Source: Leucophora obtusa
Taxonomy: Eukaryota; Arthropoda; Insecta; Diptera; Anthomyiidae
DNA length: 64,000 nucleotides
Assembly: GCA_949987735.1 (NCBI GenBank)
Contig: OX465295.1
Coordinates: forward strand, 322,302,724 to 322,366,723
Direction: 5' to 3'
Below, piece after piece: positions 23,401 to 33,500 of the stretch. Within the stretch, counting starts at the first letter, position 1, and every line of letters starts with the position of its first letter. The notes beneath the pieces were generated by a model. That model did not search any database. It worked only from the letters and a program-made list of their open reading frames with translations, and was not told where the DNA came from. The translations under genes and the position numbers were made by a program.

Positions 23401-26111
23401 AATTTTTTTCTCTCTCTCTCTCTTTCATATATTTATGAAAGAATTTCTTAATCAAACTTCCAATCATATCTACTCTTTCGCAAATGACAGCATTATATGT
23501 CATTCATATTCCTTTGATCATAGGCCAAACCTTGTACAGGTTGAATGCAAAATATTATTAATGACACACTCAATCAGGATTTCATGACAATCTCCGAGTA
23601 GGGTCGTGTGAATAGGGTAGATTTTAATATACGCAAGACCTAACATTGTTTGCTGACCCATAGATAACTCTGAAGTTTTTGGTCTTCTCGGTATGAGAAT
23701 CCAACGTTGTGTCCGCTGGAAAAATCACATTTTTTCAAGTGTCGAAAGAAGCATTCAAGTGCCTCGGTTTTTTTAACCAGTGTAAGAACTATTTCACTCC
23801 TTCTGATCTCCGTACTACTTAGACCACCTATATCTGAACGAAGATTGAATACAACTCCCATATAGGGGCAGAAGCTTCAACGCCTATTTTAGAGCTTCTG
23901 CACCATGTGCAAAGGAGGGCGTTGGCACTCGTCAGTGGCAGTAGGTTGTGCGGCTTTATTTACTCATTGGAGCATCGTCGGAATCTTGGTTATGTACTTA
24001 AGACTGTTCTATCGATACTACCAGGAGATGAACTTATCCCTGGGACCCGTGTCTGTCCAGTAGATGTCATCCGTTTGTAGTCGATTGGCCAGTAAATCGC
24101 ACAGCGCATTACAGAGAAACTTTGTTCATTACACAGAGAAAAGAGATTCATTGTGACAACCAAATTTCTTTCCAACCGAATGATTTGGTTGTAGCAACCG
24201 AATTTTATGGTTGTCGTAATCAAATGTATTCCTGATTCAATTTAAATATATTGTTTTAACCGAAGTTCTATTGACCGAATTTCTATTATCACAAAGTAGA
24301 AATACAATCCCACGAAAATTTTTTACAAAAAGTCGTCAACCACACTAATTCTGCAACTAGTTCTACTGGAACCGATTCCATGCATTTCGTTCAGAAACCC
24401 TCCCTGCAAGCATTTGGAAGATATCTTCCAAGAAGATATTAAAGCGATATCTTCTATTTTTCATTTGAATGAAAATAATCAAGTAGTATTTTAAAATTGT
24501 CTTCCTTTTATTATTTGGAAAATATTTTGGTGATATTTGGAAAAAAATAATTCAAAAATTGGATTTTTTGTCATAAGTTTTTATGATGATATTGCGGCAA
24601 TATTACCTTCTTATCATCCGGAAGATAAAGAAAATTTGTTTGAAATTCTTTGTCATTTTGGAAATAATTAAAACAAAATTTGTATAAAAACGAACAACAA
24701 ACACATAGGAAAGAAATTCGTCGAAAAAATCAAGATTTAATGCGCGGAAAAAATCGACTACGATGAAATCAAGATAATTAATGTGTTGGTCAACGGATTA
24801 TGTATGCAGATGTTCTTTTCCAGGCTTAAATTTAATATTGAAAAAATAAAACCTTTATATTGTACCGGGGAGTTTTTTTTGGCGATATCACCTTTTTATC
24901 TTCCAGATGATGACTTAGCGATATCGCCAAATTATCTTCCTGGGGTATTGCTTTCGGGTAACAGTTATTCCCGACGGAAGAAACTTCCGCATTACGAAAT
25001 TGATATTGCCGGCAATAAATGTTTTCTTCCTGGCAATATGATCGGGGAATCTTCTTCGTATTGCCATGCTTGCTGGGCTTATATGTATTTAAAAATCGCT
25101 GTTAAAACTTAAAGTAGAAGGGGTTTCAAAGGAAAAGTACCTTTTCTACCACCGATTCCCTGGGGCAGAAAATTTCCCTGGGATCTTTCTATTACAAAGA
25201 GAAAGTATTTAGGGTGCAAATGGACCGATTTAATATGTTTAAATATGTGGTGCCTGCCCTAAAAAGGAAATTCAAAATTTGAGAATAAACGAACTTTTTC
25301 TTTTAATTGATTTTGGCTGGGCGTTTAAGTTTTAGTTTTTTATTTTTAGTTTTTTTTAAGAGAAGGAACACTCAGAAAATTCTTTTAATTAATTAATGTT
25401 GCTTTTTTTGGAAAGGAGATAGAGAAGAAGTGAAAGGTGGTACAATATTCAAATATGGCAACACTGTAATTGCGCAAGAAGTTTAAACTTAAAACAGCTG
25501 TTGCGCGCCATCTGATGAAAAGTTGGCGAACTTTGTTGAAGATTTTTAGTTCATGTTATTAAAAAAATATATGTAACATTTTTTAACGGCGCACTTTTAC
25601 CTGAATCTTTTAAGTTTTTCTCTTTTTAAAAATACCTTCCATTTGATTTCTCTCAACTTCCTTTTCTCATTACTCTTTTTAGCTGCCTTTAAAACTTATA
25701 TTCTAATCTCTTTCTTTTTTTTTTTCTTTTTAGCAATTACCTTCTGAATCGAATGACTCAAAACGTATTAAATTAGAATCTTCCATTGAAATCAACTCTT
25801 CCTCATCACAATCAAATCCTGCCAACCTCTCAATGATTAATCCCTTTATGACCAATTTCAATAATCCCGCCGCTTCTACTTCAATGGATCCAACTGCTCC
25901 TAATTTTCAATTGACTCATCTTATGGCTCTTTTTCAATTACAAAATCCTCTCTTCTATCAAAATCTTTATCCTGGTGGTATGACTGCCGCTAATATGGCC
26001 AACATATTGGGTGCAGCAGCTGCAAATGGTTCAATGCCGTCCGGAAATTTACCAAATCTAAACTCTAATGTTAAGCAAGAATTTAATGATAAACAAGAAT
26101 TTAAAGAATGA
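10392..26111 (+). CDS. cas: castor zinc-finger transcription factor (whole spliced gene)
   Basis: Four coding exons, 10392-11447, 21669-22446, 22545-22951 and 25734-26111, join to 2619 nt and 872 residues with consistent phases. Castor is a sequence-specific nuclear regulator; in Drosophila it acts late in the neuroblast temporal series (hunchback, Kruppel, pdm, castor), and CASZ1 is the vertebrate homologue. The N-terminus is low complexity: Q13 at residues 18-30, further Q runs near 46-51 and 128-137, Ser/Thr-rich sequence, then an acidic stretch near 267-290. Four castor-type finger modules, each with an extra Cys pair before a C2H2 core, span about 469-498, 519-559, 579-618 and 638-676. 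RKRGRPPKKI at 738-747 is AT-hook-like. Drosophila Castor is about 790 residues, so length fits. The start codon has a CAAC context. Only the coding part is defined. Confidence 0.93.
12545..12715. repeat. Inverted repeat, left copy (partner 17215-17400)
   Basis: About 170 bp, including GATACAATTGTTAC in reverse and TATGATCTAGAGTCAAACTA. It matches the reverse complement of 17215-17400 with few differences. The two could be ends of a large composite element or two independent copies in opposite orientation. Confidence 0.7.
12716..13220. other. cas: Unassigned AT-rich intronic DNA
   Basis: No gene. At 12805-12880 there is a GATC-rich imperfect palindrome (AGATCAAATTAGATCTAATT) reminiscent of the 8024-8479 element. 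Confidence 0.4.
13221..13333. repeat. Short palindromic MITE-like element
   Basis: Inverted arms GTGGAACATTTTAA and CTCTAACTCTTCAATTAAAG return at the right side. The 113-bp structure would fold into one long hairpin. No target duplication was resolved. Confidence 0.7.
13490..13660. repeat. Foldback with GGGCCC core
   Basis: Imperfect inverted ends around TTCATAAA...CCAAA...TTGGATTTT. At 13598-13621 there is a strong hairpin, ACCGGGCCCCAAATGTTGGG followed by GCCCGGT. The GC-rich core contrasts with the AT-rich surroundings. Confidence 0.6.
13737..13765 (+). repeat. (GTCY)n tract
   Basis: GTCCGTCCGTCCGTCTG next to unassigned sequence; probably a mini-me remnant cut short by the element at 13831. 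Confidence 0.5.
13831..14135. mobile_element. MITE with GAACTAGTTC-rich interior, copy 1
   Basis: Ends CCCAGGAAAATTGTTTAC / CAGAAAATTTCCCTGGG are imperfect inverted repeats. The interior is packed with variants of the palindrome AGAACTAGTTCT and GGTTCC. A related copy lies at 24309-25182 and shares both ends (AGTAGAAGGGGTTNCAAAGG near the right end). Confidence 0.65.
14222..14835. mobile_element. mini-me-like element, most complete copy
   Basis: Bounded by TACCCTACACCA and TGGTGTAGGGTA in inverted orientation. It has a (GTCY)n tract at 14359-14384 followed by two related sub-units (GGTCGCAAATNTTAAGATAT at about 14410 and 14565). This matches the described architecture of dipteran mini-me/Helentron-associated elements (family knowledge). 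It has no coding capacity. Confidence 0.65.
14919..15110. mobile_element. Element end related to 30330-30490
   Basis: GACTGTCCCTTA followed by a C-run, AAATGGTCCCAAAT, a T-run and GAAAACGATAACCCGTG parallels the reverse complement of 30330-30490, which ends AGGGTGTCCCTTA. The opposite end was not resolved. Confidence 0.5.
15400..16565. repeat. 1.1 kb palindrome enclosing the piggyBac-like MITE
   Basis: Outside the TTAA sites the flanks remain inverted repeats: GACTATAATTATCCTTACAT on the left is matched on the right by ATGTAAAGATAATTATAGTC, and pairing continues for about 100 bp further. So the MITE lies at the exact centre of a larger palindrome. Confidence 0.7.
15568..16442. mobile_element. 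piggyBac-like MITE
   Basis: Flanked by TTAA on both sides (15564-15567, 16443-16446). Ends CCCTTGGTGGCCTGGGGTCA / TGACCCCAGGGCACCAAGGG differ by one base. A TTAA target and CCCT start are the signature of the piggyBac superfamily. Inverted arms extend for about 300 bp. It has no transposase. Confidence 0.8.
16778..17200 (+). repeat. Direct duplication, ~180-bp units about 245 bp apart
   Basis: TTCTTAGTTTGGAAATAACA...GGTAATAACTGGAGAACCGT occurs at about 16786 and again at about 17029, with similar downstream sequence through an oligo(A) run. Confidence 0.7.
17215..17400. repeat. Inverted repeat, right copy (partner 12545-12715)
   Basis: Reverse-complement match of the left copy, extending through TAGTTTGACTCTAGATCATA and a T-rich outer edge. 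Confidence 0.7.
17401..18067. other. cas: Unassigned AT-rich intronic DNA
   Basis: Repeated words of the type TTTTAGTACAATTTTTTGCT suggest old MITE remnants. No gene is seen. Confidence 0.35.
18312..18340 (+). other. tRNA 3'-half-like module
   Basis: A perfect T-arm (CCGGG TTCGATT CCCGG) with a B-box GGTTCGATTCC and an acceptor-like CGGGACCA. No matching 5' half with D-arm was seen upstream, so it is not a functional tRNA gene. Copy 2 differs at only one base here. Confidence 0.65.
18623..18694 (+). other. tRNA-like module (degenerate, alanine-like)
   Basis: A D-arm AGCTCAGCGGTAGAGC (box A) is followed by an anticodon arm whose loop could read CTAGCAA (anticodon AGC, alanine), then a poor T-arm and GGCGGCA. 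Acceptor strands do not pair. It reads as a tRNA-derived sequence, not a working tRNA. Confidence 0.55.
19880..21660. other. cas: Repeat-derived 3' part of castor intron 1
   Basis: TACACTGATAGAAAAAGCTT at 19881 begins a block related to about 47980-48110 (AGCGCTACCT, GTTCAGCAGAT in inverted order). From 20530 to 21410 many AACTAAG/CTTAGTTG words occur, ending TTTTTTGGGTGTAC. No coding exon was found. Confidence 0.4.
20914..21074. repeat. 161-bp foldback
   Basis: Arms ATATGTGATGCGCAAAATAG + AAAGGGACCTAAGGGTAAAA return as TTACCCTTAGGTCCCTTTCT + ...GCGCTGTCACATAT. MITE-like; no target duplication was resolved. Confidence 0.7.
21669..22446 (+). CDS. cas: castor coding exon 2
   Basis: Starts after TTTTAG in phase 0 (PYTPEKSQSS) and ends in phase 1 before GTAAGT. 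It encodes zinc-finger modules 1, 2 and most of 3; the last His pair of module 3 is completed in exon 3. Confidence 0.93.
22545..22951 (+). CDS. cas: castor coding exon 3
   Basis: After AATTCCAG, the joined codon G|AA gives KADMEKHKTYH, which restores finger 3. Finger 4 follows, then a Ser/Thr-rich linker and the AT-hook-like RKRGRPPKKI. The exon ends in phase 0 at ATT|GTAAGT. Confidence 0.93.
23198..24105 (+). pseudogene. jockey/CR1-type LINE reverse transcriptase fragment
   Basis: Frame pieces read VAILFLWKKAFDRVWH, then IAFGVDDDFYRFISSFLRNR (RT motif A region and thumb side), a decayed FANDS in place of FADD-type motif C at about 23480, and a C-terminal QRRALALVSG...LEHRRNLGY at about 23905-23990. 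The first catalytic Asp of motif A is lost (W in that area), and several frameshifts and stops occur. It is an old truncated copy with no 5' part. Confidence 0.75.
24309..25182. mobile_element. MITE with GAACTAGTTC ends, copy 2 (interrupted)
   Basis: Left end CCCACGAAAATTTTTTACAA and right end CAGAAAATTTCCCTGGG match the copy at 13831-14135. Left and right parts are split by the insertion at 24402-25076. Confidence 0.6.
24402..25076. mobile_element. CCCAGCA-ended MITE nested in copy 2
   Basis: Ends CCCTGCAAGCAT / ATGCTTGCTGGG. The interior has many copies of GATATCTTCC / GGAAGATAT in both orientations (for example 24418-24465 and 24890-24945). Confidence 0.6.
25734..26111 (+). CDS. cas: castor coding exon 4 (last)
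   Basis: Phase 0 start QLPSESNDSKRIKLESS, 125 residues and a TGA stop. It contains no zinc finger; it is Asn/Ser/Met-rich, with a short repeated tail KQEFNDKQEFKE. Confidence 0.85.
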   Translation, partial: QLPSESNDSKRIKLESSIEINSSSSQSNPANLSMINPFMTNFNNPAASTSMDPTAPNFQLTHLMALFQLQNPLFYQNLYPGGMTAANMANILGAAAANGSMPSGNLPNLNSNVKQEFNDKQEFKE

Positions 26112-27126
26112 AGTAGGCTTAGAAGAAAATAGGTCATTAGTACAATTGGGGCTTGAAAACTTTTAACAGGAAAATGTCGAAACATCTCCTTACTACAAAG
26201 AGAGAAATATTTAAACATTTTCTGGCACAAAATCATTGAATTGAGTGATCAAAGAGAACTCTGATTCTCTTCCGAAGAAATGATTTTGTCAGAGTGAATT
26301 TTGCTAACTTATGCAAATAAGTTTTAGTATAAAATCTCTGGATAGTGAAATAGTTGCAAAAAGGGGGTTTTTCAGCACAAACCAATAAAATAAACTTATC
26401 AAGGACATTTTATAGTCTCCATAAGTTAAAGAAATAATGAAAAATTTCTTCTACAGATCTTTTTAAAAAAAAAGATTTGTACAAAAAATTTTTCATATCT
26501 AAATCATAAAGTTTTTCGACAAGTTTGCATAAGAATTTTAAACTTAAATACAATTTTTTTAAATTAACAAAATTTTAAAAAAATATCTGCATTTAATTTT
26601 AAAATTTATAGCAACTGCTGCGAAAGATAGAATATAAATTTTTATAAATTTGACGTTTGAATAAAAAAAAGTTGAAACATTTTAAACTAAAAAAAGCTGT
26701 GATTGATTAATTAAATTTTTGGGGCGAGTTTTATAGTCAAAGCTAAGTACGAATATTTTTTGAAAATTGACTTAAGTGAGAAATTTTCTAACAAAATTTT
26801 TCACTTAAGTAATATTTGAGACAACAATCGTGCTTAGTTCTGACTATAAAATTGGCTCTTAGATTTTGAGAAAATAAGTAGGAAATTATTTGGAATTAGA
26901 ATAACACATTTTTAATCAGAAAAAGTTATTTTCATTTAGGAAAAAAATTGTACAAAATTATGTAAAATTTGTAGCTAGGATATTTGTAAATTATAAAAAA
27001 ATTGTGATAATTAAAATAATATTTTGAAAAAACTTAAAACATTTTTTATTTATAAGTGAAGAAATTTTAGAAATGGAGTCTATCACCACATCGTTTTTAC
27101 TAAAAATACGGGAAAGATAACAATTA
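26112..27126 (+). other. cas: castor 3' UTR and downstream DNA
   Basis: AT-rich, no open frame of note. The extent of the 3' UTR cannot be fixed from sequence. Confidence 0.4.
26384..26394 (+). terminator. cas: Candidate castor polyadenylation signal
   Basis: Two overlapping AATAAA hexamers (AATAAAATAAA) about 270 nt after the stop codon. Other AT-rich hexamers exist, so the choice is tentative. Confidence 0.35.
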
Positions 27127-27459
27127 AAGTCCGACCGAACAGTTCGGCCACAAAATGTATTTGTACGATATTCGGTATGTTGAAGCATTATGGACAAATT
27201 TAGCTTATGGAAAAATCTTTTTTGGGCCGATTGGAATCCATTTTGGGAGTAAAAAGTTCGGCCAAAATGAAAAAAGTTCGGCGGCCGAACAGTTAACTTT
27301 ACAGCTAAACTACGAGGTTTTCCTTAAATTTGACATTCAAAATCGCATTAAATCGGTTCAATAAACATTTTTCCTCTATCAGAATTTCTCAAGAATGCAT
27401 CTAAATACCGAAAAACTGAGGAAATGTAGCTTTTTGGCCGAACTGTTTGGTCGGACACT
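27127..27459. mobile_element. MITE with GTCCGACC ends
   Basis: Ends GTCCGACCGAACAGTTCGGC / GCCGAACTGTTTGGTCGGAC. A central GTTCGGCGGCCGAAC palindrome is present. TA/TTA flanks are compatible with a TA target. Confidence 0.65.
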
Positions 27460-27861
27460 AATAACAACTCTCAGAAAAGACAGATATTACCCTACTCAAA
27501 AATAACTTAAAATAAAAATTGCTTCTACCATTTTAGAAGTCTTAATACAAAAACCATCAGTTTTAGGAAAACGAATCTGTGGCTTTACACAGAGAGAATT
27601 TTGCTTGACGAGTTTAATGAAATTTTTCAGTAAACTAGTGAAGTTTTTCTTCACAAAGTAAATGAAAATGTTCTTAAATTTGATGAAAAAGCTCCATATA
27701 TTTTATGAATCTAGTTTTAATGAAACTTTTTCATTGAATGTATGAAACGTTTAATAAATAAAATGAAATTTTTCACAAGATTTTATGAAAAATTCATTAA
27801 ATCAATTAAAAGTTTCAATGGACGAGTTCCAGTGAAACTTCAATGGTTTTATGAAAAAATT
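27460..27861. other. AT-rich intergenic DNA
   Basis: Short repeats of AATGAAANTTTTTCAT; no gene. Confidence 0.35.
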
Positions 27862-30332
27862 TGGAAGCTCTTTTTCACCAATTAAAAGTTAAAAAAAATT
27901 CTTCACAAAAAAAATTATATTTTTTTTTAATTCACAAAAGTTTTTTCTTGCCGCCACCGGGTATCGAATTTGCGACCTCACGATTGCTAGTCTAGCGCTG
28001 AGCTATTCTTTGATATGAAAGTTTACTGGCATAAAAACACCACTTTGTTACTGCGAGATATTGTTCCTTATTCTCTTCAATTAAAGTACTTATTAAATAA
28101 GTGTAAAAAGTGCACTCCAATTCAATATTGTTTTCAGTACTATCTTTACAGGTGCATAAAAAGCAATTTCTCACCATTTTTTAATATACATACCTACATT
28201 AGGCTTCGTCAAAAAAAATTTTTTTTTGATTTTCGGATATCATCACTTTTTTTTTTTAAAGATTTTGCATAGAAAAAAAGAATGGCGTTTTTTTCTTTTT
28301 TATTTCAGCTCCTTCCACTGGCGCAAGTCGGCCAAAAACGCTGATTTGGAGACCCATTTTCTGCAGAGCAAAAACGGCTGCATTTCTGGGAAATCTGACT
28401 TTACCATTCGATTCGACAGCAAAAATTAATATAAAAACATTTTTTTTTGCGTTTTCTGAATACAGCAGATAGTCATTAGAGTAGTCCAAAAATCCACTTT
28501 TTTCAAAAATTTCTAAAAAGTTACTTTTTTATTACACACAATGAAAATGTATTCCCTGCTGAGAATATTGGTATAAAAATTTTTCATACACCGTGACCCG
28601 TTAAAAAGTTATTTATTAATCAAATATGTTTAGTAAAAAAAAATCTTTGCAATAAATATTACAAAACTTACAAATTATTTTGTCATTACTAAAAAAAAAA
28701 AATTTATAATGCGGCAGCGAGTATTGAAAGCTGCGTTTTAATTAGCTGAAATACTTTTTCATTGAATTAAAAAAAAAAAAATCCAAATTTGATTAGCTAA
28801 TAACTAGGGCAACCAAAAAAAAGCTCTAAAAGCAATGTTTTAAGCTCTTAAAAAAGCTCGAAAAAACAACAAAATAAGCAGTTAAAATGCAAAAATAAGC
28901 CCTTAAACTTCATCACTTCTTCATTAAAATCCTCATAAAATTTAAATTTTTTATTTAATACAATCCTACATTCCTTGGAACTTCAGGAATCAGACAAAGT
29001 TGTGACATTCTTAAATTTATTTTCATCGCGAAATGCATTAAAGCATTAAATGTGCTAAAATCATTCTTGCCTAAGGAAATCGTCATTGTCATATTTTTAA
29101 TATTAGAATTCAGGTTGGAAAAATAAAAAGTTTATTTTAACAAGAGATTTTTTAAGTTAAAATAAATTTTAAAAAACAAATTTTAAATAAAAAAATTTAT
29201 GTCGACTTAAAATAATTTTCAAAATGACTGATTTTATGAAAAAAAAAGCTAAAAAATATGCTCCATTTTCGCATAAAAAAGCTAAAATAAGCTTATTTTT
29301 CAAAGAAAATAGCAAAAATAAGCCAATATTTACAAAATAAGCAAAAACAAGCAAAATTAGATAAAATAAGCAAGAAAAAGCTCTAACAAATATAGCTTAA
29401 AATTCTTATATTTTTAAGATCAGAACTTGTATTTAATCTAAACTGTTCTATCTCTTCAAATAAAAAACATGCCCTGGCTTCTTTTTGGTTGGCCTACTAA
29501 TAACTTTTTAACGGTTCGCAGTATATCCAAAATTTTTGTATCCATGTACTCCGACGAAAATACATTTTCATTGTGTGAAAAAAAATTACTTTTTAGAAGT
29601 TTTTGAAAAAAGCGGATTTTCGAACCACTCTAATGGCTATCTGGTGTATTTTGAAAATGCAAAAAAAAAGTTGTTTGTATTAAATTTTGTTGTAGAATCG
29701 AATGGTAAAATCAAATTTCCTATAAATGCAGCTGTTTTTGCTCTGGAGGAAACGGGTCTTAAAATTAGCGTTTTTGGCCGACTTGTGCCAGTGGAAGGAG
29801 TTGAAATAAAAAAGAAAAAAAAAAGACAATTCTTATTTTCTATGCAAAAACTTTAAAAAAAAGTGATGATATCCGAAAATCAAATTTTTGTGACGAACTC
29901 TAATATACATACAATTTAATTTAAAAATTAAAAAAATATTGAATTTAAACAAATTAATTAAAAATATTTAAAAAAGATTAATAGAATGAAAAAAATTTTA
30001 AAAAAATATTGGCCCCGCCGGGAATCGAACCCGGGACCCTCTGTTTGGAAATGTCAAATGATACCAAAATCACTTTTTGCGATCACTTTTAGAGCAATTA
30101 CTCTTTAGAAGCAATACTTAAGTGGTTTTTTGGAAGTTGTTCAGAAGTACTTCTAAAAAAGCTGTAAAAATATACTAACGGATACTTTAGAAGCAATGAA
30201 AGAAGTGATTTTTTTGAAGTTGTTCAGAATAACTTCTAAAAAGCAGTAAAAATACTCTAACGGATACTTGTGAAGTATTGAAAGAAGTAGTTTGTAAAGC
30301 ATTACTTGCAATTTTTTTTTGCTGGGAATACA
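27862..30332 (-). mobile_element. tRNA-bearing element, copy 2, split by an insertion
   Basis: Reverse-oriented copy of 18068-18945: right part 29902-30332 and left part 27862-28193, truncated at its 3' end. Module 1 is at 30010-30039 and module 2 at 27949-28012, the latter with a shortened D-loop. An element of about 1.7 kb interrupts it at 28194-29901. Confidence 0.7.
28194..29901. mobile_element. Long-inverted-repeat (MULE/foldback-like) element
   Basis: Inverted arms of about 400 bp (28200-28615 and 29495-29900) share GATTTTCGGATATCATCACT, CTCCTTCCACTGGC and CATTTTCATTGTGTG in reverse. AATATACATAC occurs just outside both ends (28183-28193, 29902-29912), and the sister copy of the host element reads through without the insert. 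Long arms and a target duplication of 9-11 bp fit MULE-type or foldback elements; no transposase is present. An extra CTACAT at the left end leaves the exact border uncertain. Confidence 0.65.
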
Positions 30333-30490
30333 CTTTTTTCCAAAATGGACCATTTTCGGCCGCAACTCGGCACGGGTTAACGTTTTCCAAAAAAAAAAAT
30401 CGATTTTGTTAATTTGGGACCATTTGTAAAAAAATTGGGGGGTATGCGTGTCGAAAATCGACCAAACACTTTATAAGGGACACCCTAATG
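30333..30490 (-). mobile_element. AGGGTGTCCC-ended element fragment
   Basis: In reverse, AGGGTGTCCCTTATAAAG is followed by a C-run, AAATGGTCCCAAAT, GAAAACGTTAACCCGTG and CAAAATGGAC, parallel to 14919-15110. Confidence 0.55.
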
Positions 30491-30649
30491 TTCACGCTCC
30501 AATTATTCACATGAGGTCGGTCCGAGAGCGATTTCCAGGAATTAATTTATAAAAACAGTCACGGTGACCCACGTGACTGTGTTATAGAAATGGATCAATC
30601 GGAAGCGTTACAAGACCTGGCCTATTTGTACTATTGGGGTGTGTTAATA

Positions 30650-31740
30650 CTCCTATGGAGCAAAAGTTTCGTCCGTTTGCTCTATCTCTCTTGGTTTTTG
30701 AGATACGGGCGATTTTCAAAAATCGCCATTTTACAAAATGGCCTCTATTTCGAAAACTAAGCGAGATATAGCAAAACGGACAAAATTTTTACAAGTTTTG
30801 GATAAATGTACACTAGATTGGTCCAAAAAAACATAAAAGTTGGAATTCGCGATCTCCACAATGTTGCCCCTATTCCTCAATGTCTAAAAACTCTCTGTGC
30901 CAAGTTTCAGCCTAATCCGCTTTTATTTAGAGGTAGCGGAAAAAGTTGTCTTTTAAGAATTAGTAACACTATGCGACAGTCAAAATCGGGATGGGGAAAT
31001 GTTATATCGGTCAAAAACAAGTTATACGTGTCCCGGCGTTTCGCTGGGTCAACCCTAGGAATCGAGATACATATATCTTTTTTTGACATAACTCGAGAAC
31101 CACTAGTCCGATTTTGCTCAAACAATTTTAAAAAAATTAAAAATTACAATTCCTTTAATCTGTTCATATAACGTTTTTCTATATACTCAACAGTTTTGCC
31201 GGTAAAAATAAATGTTTGTTACCGCTACCATAAAAATCAATAACCTTTTGTTTATTACTTTTTTTTAATATTTTAGGCAAAAAATATTTTTTTCTTCATA
31301 CATTTATTTTTACCGGCAAAACTGTTGAGTATATAGAAAAACGTTATATGAACAGATTAAAGGAATTGTAATTTTTAAAATTGTTTGAGCAAAATCGGAC
31401 TAGTGGTTCTCGAGTTATGTCAAAAAAAAGATATATGTATCTCGATTCCTAGGGTTGACCCAGCGAAACGCCGGGACACGTATAACTTGTTTTTGACCGA
31501 TATAACATTTCCCCATCCCGATTTTGACTGTCGCATAGTGTTACTAATTCTTAAAAAACAACTTTTTCCGCTTAAAATTGTTTGAGCAAAATCGGACTAG
31601 TGGTTCTCGAGTTATGTCAAAAAAAAGACCAGCAAAGGTCAAATCGATATATCTCGATTCCTAGGGGTGACCCAGCGAAACACCGGGACACATATAACTT
31701 CTTTTTTACCGATATAACTTTCCCCGGTAGTTTGAACCCT
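30650..31740. repeat. Inverted and direct repeat cluster with a GC-rich conserved block
   Basis: A block of about 230 bp is inverted around a centre near 31255 (TATACTCAACAGTTTTGCCG on one side, CGGCAAAACTGTTGAGTATA on the other). It is then partly duplicated directly at 31576-31720. It contains the GC-rich string TGACCCAGCGAAACGCCGGG, seen in minus orientation near 31040 and in plus at about 31457, 31667 (with one change) and 45891. The short open frames it produces are repeated and not recognised as protein. Confidence 0.65.
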
Positions 31741-31779
31741 TCCCAATCACTGACCCCTACCATTTGTCTCACAGTGTAA

Positions 31780-33500
31780 TTTATCTCTAGAGTAATTTAT
31801 ACAAAAAGTAGGGTTGACTTTAAATTTAATTATCTCTTAAGCTGCACGCTATTATTTAACAATTTTTTTCTTAAATCTAGTCTTAATTAATGTGAAAAAA
31901 AGGAATTTGAAATCAAAACTAAAAAAATTAAGCAACTTTTAAGTAGTTCGTGTTTTTTTTTTAAATTATACAAAAAAATACATATTTTAGTTAAAATTTC
32001 CAAATTTTCCGAAAAAATATAATTAAAAATTCAACTTGTTTTTGCCTTGTATGCGCAAATTTCTCAAATCTGATCTTTATTTTAATGAAGATTATGAATC
32101 AGCAATCGAAATTTAAAAAAAATATGTGCTTTATAAATTATTCGCGATTTTTGAAAATTCAAAAAAACTCAAGTTTTTTGAGGTATTTTCCTAATAACCT
32201 GTAAACGATGTTATCAAAAAATCCAGTTTGTTATACTTTTGCAATTTACTTTCCAAGGGCTTTCATTATATATAACACTGATTTTAATTTTAAAAAGGAT
32301 AACAGATATCCTTACAAATTAACTTAAAATTTGATTTTTTTTTAATATTTCGCTATTATTTAGCTTGCTATAATTTTATTACTACCAAAAACCCTATCTC
32401 ACATAATAGGACATTCCACAGATATATATTAATGCAAAAAAGAAATTTTCATAGTCGTAAATATAAGAAAACATCCGGATCAAAATTGAACATTTTTTGT
32501 ATGAAATTTTCAAATTTCGCGAAATCCGCGACTCTGATTTCAATTTTGATTTCATATTCGTAATGTGCACCTAAAACTATATTGGATTTGATATGTCGCG
32601 ATCATATATATATATATTTGTTCCTTTTACTCCTGCAAGGAGCATAGGGCCGCCGTCGCGATCATAATAATTATATTTAATTTTTCTAATTTTTTCCATT
32701 ATTTTTAATTAATTAAAAATAATAGAACAAGTACAACCTCGAAACTTCAATTGCGATGTGCTACCTCTAAAGCCCCGTTCACATTATCACACAAGTGCTT
32801 ATACTTTTCTACACACAAGTATGACAAAAGGTATGCTGAAATTGTCTGGTTAACAAAAAAGTATAAAAGAAAATCTTTTCAGTGTTCAGACTGTTATTGA
32901 CACACACAGCAAATAAATTAAAAAAGTTATTTTTTCTTCTATTATTACTTTTTTCACCATTAGTTGTTTTTAATCATTGTTTACATTTATTTGTGAATAA
33001 TACAACACTGATGTTGAGACAAGTGGTAACTTTATGAAATATTTCAAAAAATAAATCTTGTCAAAAAAGTGTGACCGCTTTTTAAAATGTGTGCACCAAT
33101 TTTGACATGTGTGTAACGAACAGTTTAGTTTAGTTTATTGATCCAAACTATCACAACAAGAACAAATCTTATAAATTACAGTGATAGCACGTAAAACTTT
33201 CAAGTAAATGTTTTGTCAAATTCAAATACAATTTATAAATTGATATTAATTATAAATTAAAAAACTTAAAAATAACATAGTGAAATTTAAATTGCACATA
33301 TAAATTAAAATAAACATTATAAAATTGAAAAACATTTAATACATTTTAAACAAATTTAATAGTTCCATTTTAAAGCGTATTGTGTTGCTAACCAATTGAA
33401 TATTTGATGGTAAGTCATTCCAAAGACCGATTGTGTAATTAAGTGTTCACACTATTATACTATTTATTATACATTGTCCACACTATTATATGTTGCCACT
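31780..33500. other. AT-rich intergenic DNA
   Basis: No gene. It contains an (AT)n run at 32608-32620 between two GTCGCGATCAT repeats, and TGTGTGA-type words around 32780-33120 that may be MITE remains. Confidence 0.4.

Larger units (their letters stand above)
22952..25733 (+). other. cas: castor intron 3 (2.8 kb)
   Basis: Donor GTAAGT; the acceptor follows a long pyrimidine tract, TTTTTCTTTTTAG. It contains a jockey-like LINE fragment and a nested pair of MITEs. The rest (22952-23197, 25183-25733) shows no gene. Confidence 0.85.

Noticed and set aside
29536..29856. 106-codon frame
   Set aside because: Lies in the inverted arm of the long foldback and is mirrored by 28256-28489; a by-product of the repeat.
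30806..31171. 121-codon frame and its repeated relatives at 31385, 31582 and 45793
   Set aside because: The peptide is shared only because the DNA block is duplicated, partly in inverted orientation; no known domain and both strands are open.
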